The position numbers were made by a program, and so were the translations under genes. A stretch of 64,000 bases of DNA from Epiperipatus broadwayi (lineage: Eukaryota > Onychophora > Udeonychophora > Euonychophora > Peripatidae), in NCBI GenBank assembly GCA_028023455.1, contig JAQFVV010012511.1, positions 3,658,165 through 3,722,164 on the forward strand, given 5' to 3'. Below are positions 31,205 to 42,359 of the stretch, in pieces; the stretch's first letter is position 1, and every line of letters starts with the position of its first letter. Under the pieces are notes generated by a model. That model had not been told where the DNA came from and made no database searches. It worked only from the letters and a program-made list of their open reading frames with translations.

Positions 31205-34200
31205 GTAGGTGATTTATATCTTTCCATTTATTTTCACTAATCTTAACTATTTAGCTATGTGCTTTATTTATTTATTTTATTAGTTGAAAACAATCATATG
31301 TATATATTTTTTCTAAATGTATATTCCTAACTTACATGCTCTTACAAATTCTAATTTTACAAAATATAGTTAATCTTGTTTTTCTTATGAAAAACAACTT
31401 AGATTAATTTGAAAGGTATGAGTATTAAGGTTTTACAAAATAATATTAATAATATATATTTAGAATACTTTTCAATACGAATTTTCAAGCTTGACACATC
31501 GTTATTTTATTTATAAAGAGAACTTGCCAACATTTGGATAATTTCAAGCAACAAAAATTTCAGATATCATTGCATATTTAATGCACAAAAAATAATACAT
31601 ACAATGAAAATATCAACAAAAATATATAAATAACAATAAAAATATCACAAAAGCAATAAAAAAAACAATCACAGTTCATATTTTCTAAGTATACAATTGC
31701 AAATTAAGTCTCAAAACTAATAATTTGACATTTCTGAGGTAAAACATAGTTGCGCTTATTCGCTGTTGAAAAATTACGATCATGGCGCTTTTTCTGTTTG
31801 TATGAAGAACTAAAAACTGTTCTTGAATTGTAATTTAACATTGCATGTCCTGAAATGAGCATTTGTATTAGTTTCCATTATAACAAACTCCAAACTGATC
31901 TATACGGACAGTGTAAAAATTGTTGCACTGCCAAGTGTGCAGGATGACACTAAAATGGTGCATGACCTAGAATGCAATAAGTTTGGACATTTTTGACTGT
32001 GACAAAGAGCTGACAAAAGAAGTAATCAATATAAGAGACATATGGCCTTAATTTTTTAAAATACCAGCTTAACATTATTTAAATAAATTATTTAATATAA
32101 TTTTTCAAAAATAGTTTATTTTTTATGTCCCAGCTGTAAATCAATTGTATAACATCAGTGGTATACATACTATAGGATGAGAATTGCTTCCTATTTCATT
32201 TAAAAGATAATTTCATTAAATAATCGAAAACTTGTCCCTATTTCATAATGACTTTGTGGAGCTAGTGCATTAGCTTTTTATTTTAAAATAATTTGCCTAA
32301 ATACACCAGTGCTAAAAATTACAAATATCAGATACACGAAATTATAAATTGCACAAATCATACCATTATTATATATAATATTAAAATATTTTCCCCTGAC
32401 CCGACTCCATCATTTTTTTTTTTTTTGTTTACAAACAGCTTTTATAATATCTCTTTGGCAATAAATGATCTATAGTCCCTTTAAATGTGTTTGCCTCACA
32501 ATATGATCTAATTAATTTTTCAACTATGTAACAGTGTTTTTTATTTAATATGTGTGTCTACATAGCAAATAACCTGTTTTTCTTTTTTCATATTAAAATA
32601 GTATATATTTATTCATAAAACTGTGTTTAGAATATAAAAAGGAAGCGATTAATTTGTAACAAATGGACTTTGTTGTTGAGTAACTTAGTGTTAAGACTGC
32701 TATTGGCTATATGCTTTATATTCTCAAATTTTCAAGGTGTGGTAAAATGGGAGAATGTTATTAAATTGAAATATTAAAATACAATTTATATTCTAAATTT
32801 TTTTTACCTTCAGGTTTAATTTGTGATAGTTATTTTACTATTCTAAAAATAAAAAATAATAAATAATAAATAATTTAAATTTTTATTTATTCAAATTTTC
32901 ATATATTCTTGTCTTAAAGTGATTACTGTTTTATTTTACTCTTTCATTTTTGATTAAAAAGAAAATTAAATATTTATATTTATGTGGAGGGTTCTTGTGC
33001 CATCAATTGACAAAATACATTTTTATTTTAGCTAAGAATCAACCTGTGAATCTTAAGCGCTTGAATATGCTATTCATTTTTCTTTTATAATCAAGTATAA
33101 TTATTACTGAACTATAATAACGATATTAGAAGTAATTACTCAAAATGCAATAATTACCCTGTATTTGCAGATATTCTCATTCATGATTTTAGTAATCTAT
33201 AGTTTTAAAACATATATTAGAAATTTCAATTTATAAATTTTATGTACACGATCACCTGTTTGAGCATCATTTTTAAGACTCATTTTCTCATATTACACAC
33301 TTTGCATGCGTTTAATCAAGTCAAATAATTGCTCCCTCATTACATATTCCTTTTTTGTTTTTAATTTGTTTTGTTGTTGTCTTAATATGTATAGTTTTAA
33401 AATTAAATTATATTATAGATGTGTATGTATATATATATCAAATATATATGGGGGGGGCAAAAAAAAGAAGGAGAGAGGAAAGAAGGAGGGGAAAGGGGGG
33501 AGAGAAAGGGAAGAAAAAAAAAAAAAAAAGAAAATAGTATATTATGTAGGATTTACTAATATCCATTGTTTTAGATATTTATAAGAAAGCTAGGAACCAA
33601 ATGCATTGGGTGTAGAGGAACTACTTTATTTAATCCCAATAACATACATATAACTGTGATTATTTTAAAAAGAACCAAGAAAGAAAAACGGAATTCTCAC
33701 AACACGGCATTTGGCAAGCCTAATGACCCCCCATTGGTTTAAGACAAATATGATATTAGTTTTTCTGATCTGTTATTCCTTTCAATACTTCAAAAAAAGA
33801 TCTAAAATAATCATGATTAGCAAATGACTGCATCTTCTTGTATATTTGATTAGTCAATCATTCTTAAGTCATCTTGTCTTTTATTATTGAACATCTTTCT
33901 TTAAATATCTGTTTGCTTATGAAGTTGTTATTCTTCAAGCAAAGAATGCTACCACATTCTTTTTAATCAAGTTAGTAACATTTTAAATTCTTATCAGAGA
34001 CCAGTTAATATATAGATTAAATCTAAGAACAGACTTATTTGTATCCACCAATTTAGTACATAAGGAAATTCCTTGCTTCAGTGACATAACCACCTTGAAA
34101 ATTATATGTATTTAACAAATACAAGTAACAGCTTTGTCTAAAGAATGATCATTTTTTAAAATCAATATTTTTTGGGATTGGACCAATACTTTATTAATGT

Positions 34201-34600
34201 TAGATGTTTAATATTGGAGCTTTCTAATCTATAATCTGTTCAACAATCTATTACTATAAGTGTTAGTAGAATACTGAAGTCATTTGCATTCTGACTTTTA
34301 ATTATAATTTAAGCCATAAAAGATGATTGCTTTGAGCATGGATATAGCCAAGTTTTTTTATAATGATTTGTTTTGTATATTCTTCAAGGAGGTATCCAAA
34401 AAAATACCCAGATTGGTTTTCTGAAGGTGAACACATGGTAATAAATGCTTTTGCCACTATATGCCTTTTGCAGGAACCCCTGCAACAGTCTGCCAATCAT
34501 GATTGAGTGAAGTTGTGGTAATGCATAGTAATTTTTTTTATTAAGTGCCTTTTGCTTCTTTGCCAATTTTTGTGATAGCTGAAAAGTTGGAATAAAGTGT
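31205..34600. other. AT-rich sequence, nothing recognised
   Basis: Contains a G/A-rich low-complexity tract (33450-33530), whose open frames are artefacts of the purine repeat, and poly-T (about 32414-32426). A somewhat less AT-rich part at 31740-32010 could not be assigned. Confidence 0.5.
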
Positions 34601-34609
34601 AATTCCATT

Positions 34610-35240
34610 TACTATTTTGAGGAAATGGCAGTAGAAACAGTTGTTATACTTGAAACAACTTACAAACAAACAGTTCTGGAAAACACAAGTTTATGAGTGG
34701 TTTAATGGAAGAATTCAATTTCACCTTGTCTTAAACACACATGGTGAGTAAAGTCCAATGTCAAGATGCTGATGACTTTTTTTGTATGGTGCAAACAGCA
34801 TTTTTCAATCATAATTCATTTGTAATGATCAGGTGTTTTATCTACAAGTTGTGAAAGGTTCGTGTGATATATTGAAATGAAAACATCCTGAGTCCTGGCA
34901 AAGTTGGGAAGTTGTGCTTTCTCACAACAATATGGTAGTGCACAAAGCTTTGAGTGTGAAGCAATTCGTAATTAAAAACAGCATTTGTCAGCTATCCATT
35001 CACCATATTCACCCAGTCTTACTCTGTGTGACTTCTTTTTATTCTCCTAAATGAAAAAATATATTAAAGGAAAATAACATCTTGTAGATTTGGAAGAAGA
35101 AAAAAACAATGGAGCATTAAAAGGCATCACTTTGTAAGAGTGTCAGGACTGCTTCAGAAAGTGGAAAACTCTAGACTGATATATTGCAACACATGGACAG
35201 TACTTTGAAGGAGATTGAATTTGTACAATCAAAAATAAAT
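34610..35240 (+). pseudogene. mariner transposase fossil
   Basis: Plus-strand fragments follow mariner order: VYEWFNGRIQF (about 34690; the family has xVxxWFxRF), then a segment like YLQVVKGSCDILK (about 34850). HKALSVKQFVIKNSICQLS (about 34940; family NAPAH..LSV..FL..N) and LCDFFLFS (about 35025; family APCDFFLFP) follow. ECQDCFRKWKTLD and HGQYFEGD (about 35140-35215; family YFEGD) end the series. Frames shift repeatedly and the catalytic Asp context HDNAPAH is replaced. Inactive. No terminal inverted repeats were identified. Confidence 0.75.
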
Positions 35241-35497
35241 ACATAATTTTTTTATCACAAAATTCTGTTTTTCAGGGGGGGGGGAGGGTATTCTCTCATA
35301 TTCATGTGTTAATAAAAAAAATTAACAACAAACTTTTCACATTTATAGAGGCAAGTACTATTATTTTCAAAATATTTAGATCCAAATTTACTATTTCTTT
35401 GACATATGTATTATCATCTCCAGTAATAAAATGAATCTTTTTATTTATGTAGATGGAATAATATTCTTTCTTCAGTTTCTGTTAATAGTGTGAAATT

Positions 35498-35611
35498 GTC
35501 ATGAATATATATATATGCTCAAAAGTACTCCAAATTCATATATATTCATATATATATATATATGAAATATGTCATGAATATATATATATGCTCAAAAGTA
35601 CTCCAAATTCA
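35498..35611. repeat. Exact 41-bp duplication beside a PLE end
   Basis: Identical 41-bp units at 35498-35538 and 35571-35611, separated by a TA-rich linker (period 73). They sit just past the 3' end of the PLE relic at 35640-37015, where PLEs often carry partial tandem ends. Confidence 0.85.
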
Positions 35612-35639
35612 CAACTCAACCAGACTAGCCAAAGAAAAT

Positions 35640-37015
35640 AAGCTCTAAAACACAACCAATGGTTTCACTGCTGCAAGCAGAGTTCTCAAATATAAATGAT
35701 TGCAAGATACCAACATATTTATACTAAAAATTATCCACAATTCCACTTACAGCCCATACACCCTTAATATTAAAAGAACTTTTAAATAAGTTAATTGCTT
35801 CAGAATCATAAATTTTTAAGAATAAAGATTCTTTAATTCTCTGTTTATTTCATTTCTCTCAAAAAAGACAATCTTAGCCTTATCAAATTTAAAAGTATGG
35901 TCTGTATCTTTTTCATGGATATATAAAGCAGAACTAAGATATGTACCTTTATTCTTTCATTTAAGTTCAAACTGACCTATATATATATATATATTTTACA
36001 TAAACAATTTATAATATACACTACTCCAGGTATTTAATAGTCTTTCTATCAAAAATTCTCTTTGTATTATTTAATAAATTATTCAAAGTAATAGCCCTTT
36101 TCCAAGCAATTTTTTTTATTTCCAAACAAATTATTTTTACATACAATTCTATAAAAAGACAATTAAAATGGCAAAGAAATAAAATCATATTTTTCTTTAT
36201 CTTTTATATAATTACAATTATTATTACTATTAAATAAAATATTTTTAACAAATTTATATGAGTAGCAACTAATCTTTATAAAATTGACCTTTTTGAACAA
36301 AATTACCTTATAAGAGTTGTTTAATCTTTTATTTCTATAACACTAATTTTTTAATGAGCTACTTTATGAGATACAGATTGATAACTATCAGATTTAATTA
36401 TAGACCTTAACTCTTTGCTCTTAACATAATGGCTACATTCCAAATAATTATTGTTAAATTTCTAATCACCAATAAATCTAAAAATTTTAATTTAACAAAA
36501 TCTATCACCTCTTCTCCCACAACATATTTTATAGAAGGATCAAAATAATTAAATTCATTTACCAACTCTTTCAATTTATCATTCTCAACTATAAACAAAC
36601 AATCATTAACATATCTAACAAATAACTTTAAATATAAGCAATTCTTAATAATAATTTTCTTTTCCAAATAATGAATGTACTCTGAACAAATTAAAGGAGA
36701 AATAATATAACCTATTATCCATCCTTCCTTAATCTTATAAAAATTATCATTATAAGTAAAATAGATAGAATCATCCAATAATAAAAGCAAATCTTTAATA
36801 ACTTTAATCTTATTCTTTGACAATGATCCATGTTTAACCAACACAGGCATAAGAACATCAGATTAATACATATTCTCAATATCCAAACTACCAAATATCC
36901 AATTATTTTCCATTTTAAAATTATTAATCTTATCAAAAACCTCAAAAGAAGAAACTGTATAATTATCAAAATTAACAAATTATTTTAAAAAAATATTCAA
37001 GAATTATTTGGAAGA
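35640..37015 (-). pseudogene. Penelope-like element relic (RT + GIY-YIG)
   Basis: The minus-strand order is complete for a PLE. Motif A region is IFGSLDIENMY (about 36890). Motif B is reduced to GYIISPLICSEYIHYLE (about 36700). Motif C is RYVNDCLFIV, where the second-last catalytic Asp is Asn (about 36620). DPSIKYVVGEE and FLDLLVIRN follow. The nuclease part begins with YIGQ (about 35980) and SALYIHEKDTDHTFKFDKAK (about 35920), and ends DSEAINLFKSSFNIKGVW (about 35780). A TA tract at 35975-35992 marks a deletion of the N-terminal half of the nuclease. Beyond the stop is a hairpin followed by GAAACC (35661-35689). Many frameshifts; inactive. Confidence 0.75.
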
Positions 37016-37019
37016 GGAA

Positions 37020-37700
37020 ATTATTATAAAGACGGATTGCTTACATTTAAAAGTATTTTTTAGATATGCTAGTGTTCTCAAAGCTTGTTAAGAGCTTGTT
37101 TTTGCGAGCTCTTTATATAACATGCCTAATTGTAGCTCTCTCATGATTTCTTTAGAATATGTTTGAAATAATTCTTATCATGTAGATGGGTTATATTGCT
37201 CCCACAATAACTAGGTACATTTTCTATAAAACATTTCTTTAGGAAGTCTTCCATTATTCATTTATTTTATATGTTCAGTCCAATATAGGTGTGATTTTAT
37301 GATAGTGATTTTATAGTTTCACATACAGCAATGAGAAGAACGTATTGATTGGTTTTATGATCTTGCTTTTTTTATTTTTAAAATTTTACAGAGAATTCTT
37401 AAATGAAACTTTTCTAATACATTTATATTGTGTCAATAGTATGTCCAAGTCTCACTTCAATCTAATAAATTAGGTAACATAATAGTTCTATATACAGATT
37501 TTTATTCGCAGTAATTATTTTTTTATGATATGATATTCTATCTCAGAATCTGTATTTTAGAGTCTATGTTGCATCTCAACAGTTAAGTCCACCTTTCTAC
37601 TTATAAAACAACTTAGAACATAGATATTATTAATTTTATATATAGAAAGTACCAACAACAAAATCTAGCACTCTGCAGTCTTTTTTTCATTAATAAAATG
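37020..37700 (-). pseudogene. LINE reverse transcriptase fossil, C-terminal part
   Basis: Minus-strand fragments: LSRKVDLTVEMQ (about 37580), VYRTIMLPNLLD then SETWTYY (about 37490; family VYRAVVLPTLLYGCETW), FHLRILCKILKIK (about 37400) and LYWTEHIK followed by GRLPKEMFYRKC (about 37250-37210; family RWxGHVxRM..RLPKxLFYGEL). This is the C-terminal region of an RTE/jockey-type LINE, with stops throughout. It abuts the PLE relic upstream at about 37015. Confidence 0.7.
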
Positions 37701-40700
37701 CTCTTTCAAATATTTGTTCACTTAAAGTTTTTCTCTGCAAGAGAAGTTTATCTAAAGGGTAGTTTTATTACTGTTAAGTTTTAATGTGTAAAAGAATCAA
37801 CATTAAGCATATCATATTTGCACATTCCATACACCTATACTTAGCCTTTTATCACTGTTACTTTCTAAACTACCACCATTATCACTACTGATAGTATGAC
37901 TATTTCATCCTCTTAAGTAAGGAATCTACTGAGTATAATGCCTATCCTGATTTTGTGATTCATTTATAAATGAATTTGTTGAAGATCTTTGTACATTTGT
38001 GGAGGGTAGAGGGATTTTTAATTAGAGAATTTCAAGCAGACATGATTTTCCAAATGAAATTTCATTTCTAAATCCATTTTCAAATAATTCATTATTAAAT
38101 GTACCATCTTATGCAACAGAACAATTAGGAACAGCCAGTTGCCTAAATCTGTCATCATTTTTTTAATATTTTTTGCAGGCTTTTAGCATAATAGTAGACG
38201 AGAAACTAAAATGTTTGCTAGATGCCTATCTAAATTAGTTTCAGCTTTGAATCCCAAGTCCTCATTGATAAAAGCTGTTATATATATAAACTGTAATATC
38301 ATCTACTGTACAACTGATACCTATCATGTCTACCACATTACCTCCTCTTCCATACATATTGAGCCCACCATGTTGCATGCCAAAAATTGTAACCTACCCG
38401 GAAGTCATCAGCAAAATTGATTGCATGCCAAAGATTACAATATTACAAGTGATCTGATATCTGACCAGTATTAGGTTAATAATGTTTTAATGAACTGTAA
38501 CTTTCCAGCTTCATGTACTACTGTCATTTACATGATAACTTGAAGAATAACAAATATAATTTTTAAAAATTATAAAATGTTTTCATATTTATCTTTATAT
38601 CTCAGGATTATAATTCCATTAATCTATCTCAATCCAGGCATAGTTCAGTTCAGCAAGAGGCTTCTTTTTACTGCTACTTAATGTGCTTGTGCACCAGCAT
38701 ACAAGAAGACATTATAATTTAGATTATGGTTTGGCCATTTACCTAGCTATGATATTAAGATGATATACTTTGTGAAGAATATAACATCACCAGTCATCTA
38801 ACTGATATGAGACTCATTATATTTATATTTTCTGTTAATTAGTTGATACATAAATTCCAGTGCTTAAACTCAACAAATCATACATTGGATGATAACAAAA
38901 GAGAGTAATGAATTTTATTTATTCTTCATCGCATCATTTAAGTAATCCCATTCCTAAAATATCAAGGATTACAAGATAAATATACCTTATGGTCTCACGA
39001 GTGGAAATATCAAAATTCTAACCTTTCAAATAATATAAATCTTTATTAGATTGTAATGGATAGAAAAGAATTGAATTAATGATCAGTAGTTGGGATGAAC
39101 CATGAATGCACAAACAATAACTAGTTTAAAACAAAATAACATTGATATTTATTTACATTACTATTTACAATTTATTTACAGATTACATCAACAACAACAA
39201 AAAAATAATACCAAATAATAATAGATTTTATAAAATAATACATTGACAAAAAAAAAATATTATTTCTTGTTTATAGATCCCCAAAACTTTTCATCAGATG
39301 TTTAGTTGTATTATTAAAATTTACTATATTAATAAAGTGTAACAAATAGCCACACACCCCTGAATCAAGTGAGATAAATTGATTACACAATTGGTTTCAA
39401 CAATTTTACCAACACACTACTCTAACTTATGTTATATTGAAGGTTATCTGGATTGCTAATACTCAGTCAACAGGTAAGAATATATCTTACATACCTTCCT
39501 TGAGCCATTCTCGATCAACAATGATAAACAATGAATGCTTCCACAACAATAACTCATTCTCTGATATACCAAGGTAAGATTAACACATAGAAATTGAAGA
39601 GTCACATTTGTAACAACAATACCAACATAAGTCTAGGATCACAATCAAATATGCCCAAACTAAATATCCAGGTGTCTATCAGCACCAAAATTACACATTA
39701 AAAGGATTAACAACTTCCTTCATACATTATGTCATCTAAGTATACTCATTAAGATCATAACCCCATTATACAACCTTGTATAAGATTATCTCCAATGGAA
39801 CATATGAAAATAATGATCAGCTGGCTTCATGCCTTGATGGTCCATTTGAGAATGATCACATTAGTGTAAGCATGTGTAAAGGACAATGCCGCTGTTACTT
39901 GCTGTTACTTTCTGACTGCATGACAAGATCGAATGCCCATGGGAACATGTAACTATGTCTGCTTTATGGGAAATGATAGGAGAATGGTAATCACTGTGTG
40001 CCCATTTGAAATCCAAGGCTTAAGGAGAAAACATCACATCTCAACACTGTAATACACATTTATAATGTTAATCTAAAATCAGAACTTTACTTTAAAATTA
40101 CGCTTTAAATTTAATGACTCATTCCTCAATGTCCATATTTATTTATTTAAAATTTTATTTATGCTCTCAAATAATATTTATTTGGTTTAATAGAATAAGT
40201 AAACCTAATTCAAAGAAACATAAGGACTGATTAGGAAATTATATTATTATTACAATCACTCATTAATATATCCACCACTCACTTACTCCTGGTACACTAA
40301 CATTGATAACTAAACAAGGTAAACACCAAATGCGTATCATTCTATACATAGATAAATCATTGTAATAAATAATAAAATTATTAGAGATAAAGGGAATATT
40401 GGGACCAGTATAAATCACATTTGTCATTTAAGTAAGTCATTGCATATAATAAGATTTGAATAATTTCTGCTTGCAGTTTATCAAATGTCAAAGGAGGGGG
40501 AGTTAATAATTCTATTTTAGTAATCTGCACATTATGGCACTGCTCCTAGTTACAGTAAATTATTTGGAATAGGGCAGGCCCCATTGGAAATTATCTAGGC
40601 ATTGCAATTATATAAATAAGGAGAATAATGAATTATAAAATAAGTACCCAAGATGACAGATAAAGGATCAGGTAAGTTATTTAATATAAAAAACAATTTA

Positions 40701-41190
40701 CAGAGTTAAATACATTAACAAAAATAAAATAAGTCATTAAGAATGGCTATAGCTTTTTAAAAGAAAGATTTAGAGTACTCTAGAGTTCTTGGATACAGGT
40801 TACCTGCTTAAAACTTAGATGATTGTGCATGTTTGATAATCAGCCATGGATTGTCCATTCATATAAAGCAGCAGTCTTTTCTTCCCTGATACTTCAGTTT
40901 TAAGATTTCAGTTTAGATTGAAAGCATTTTCCATCATGTAGCACAGTGTATAGATTGGCAGTAGTTCACCAGCAGTTCACCTTTGGAGGGCAGGTGTGGA
41001 GACTTGGACATACATTAGACCATTCTCCAGATGAGAATAGCCTGTCTGTCTTCTATTCAGTCATTGCAAAATGAAATCAAAACAGTTATAAGAAATGTCA
41101 CTAGCAATGATAAGGTTGTATGACAAAAGCAAAGCAAAAATATTTTTTTTTTGTAAATTTTCCTTTTTATACTAGTTCTACTTCTTATCT
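37701..41190. other. Unassigned AT-rich sequence
   Basis: A 69-codon plus-strand frame (38211-38420) and less AT-rich patches at 39820-40030 and 40840-41060 carry no recognised domain. An 11-bp phrase is duplicated at about 39890-39912 (gctgttacttgctgttactt). Confidence 0.45.
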
Positions 41191-41197
41191 ATAAATT

Positions 41198-41270
41198 TGC
41201 GGATCGATCGCACATACCGTATTGAGTCCAGATGTTTTTCCTTCTAGTCCGTGCTTGCGATCGATCTGCA
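41198..41270. other. CpG-rich 15-bp inverted repeat (hairpin)
   Basis: TGCGGATCGATCGCA (41198-41212) and TGCGATCGATCTGCA (41256-41270) pair over 15 positions, with one G-T that would be a G-U pair in RNA. The 43-base loop contains ACCGTATTGAGTCC. Six or more CpG steps in 73 bases stand out in otherwise CpG-poor DNA. It could be a structured RNA, a small element end or a protein-binding palindrome; no family is recognised. Confidence 0.55.
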
Positions 41271-42359
41271 ATACCCTCAAGTGAATTAATACATTAGTAA
41301 AGAATTTTACATTTTTAAATCAAATCTGAACACTGCCTTTCTTTTTTATTTAAATTTGTTTTGTACATTATTTTTGTACATTTCTGTTGACCTAATTACG
41401 AACTGTAGTACAGATTTTACATTTGAAGCCAATTAAGAACTTTTAGGGATATTTCTAAGTAATCTGTTGTCTCTCCCCATCATGACTGCAAATATTTAAA
41501 CAAGAATAAAGATTTATATATTTTTAAAATTGTAAATTTAAACCGATTTCAATATAAGATTATTTTAATAATATTATAAACAAATTGACAAAATAAATAA
41601 ATAATATAAATGCTATATAGCTTTAAAGATCAGTTTTAAAATTATCTAAATAAACATTCTTTTGATTTAATATTTATATACCATATTGGAATATGTGTGT
41701 ATTTACAGCGCATTTAAACAGATGCTTACATATGTATACCTAATATCGTTACACACATACACAATTCAATATCTAAGGTTTAAATTTAGGTAGGATGGAG
41801 GTAGTGGGTGAAAGATGATAGAACAGGTGAAACTAAGATTTGAACTTGAATCTTAGTGTTTCATTACCAATATATTAGTTTTGCCATTCATCAAATCTTT
41901 TTTAAAAAATTACATATATATGTGTGTTTGTTGACAGGAATATTTTTATGAGCAAAAGGATGTCAAACATTTTTTCAGATTTTTTTTTTATATAGAAGAA
42001 AATCCAAAAGAACATTTGAACACATGCACATATATATATAAAAAGCGAAATAGCCTTTAAATAATCTAGTTTAGAGTAAAGCCTCTTCAATTGTACCATA
42101 AAATGCTAGATAGTGAAGATTTCCTTTTTTTTTTTTTTGTTTACCATCTAGCTAATTATACTGAGCAATAATTGGATAACTAACTTGTTTGAAATGTGGA
42201 GAAAAAAAAATCATTCAAGTTTTACCAGAATTCTGGAATCAGAAAAAAATATATTATATGTACATGAGTATATATGCATTTCACATAAAATAAATCATTA
42301 TTTAGTAGAATATTATAATATATACAAAAAATTAATTATGTGTGTTTTTGATCCAATAT
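41271..42359. other. AT-rich sequence, nothing recognised
   Basis: Poly-T runs and TA tracts. A 65-codon minus-strand frame (41902-42099) and a 73-codon plus-strand frame (42185-42406) look like chance frames. Confidence 0.5.

Noticed and set aside
33306-33584. 92-codon Lys/Glu/Arg-rich frame
   Set aside because: It is a translated purine-rich low-complexity tract.
40840-41060. pogo/Tigger transposase fragment on the minus strand
   Set aside because: A short KKRLLLYMNGQS-like stretch recalled the family, but no neighbouring motif could be aligned.
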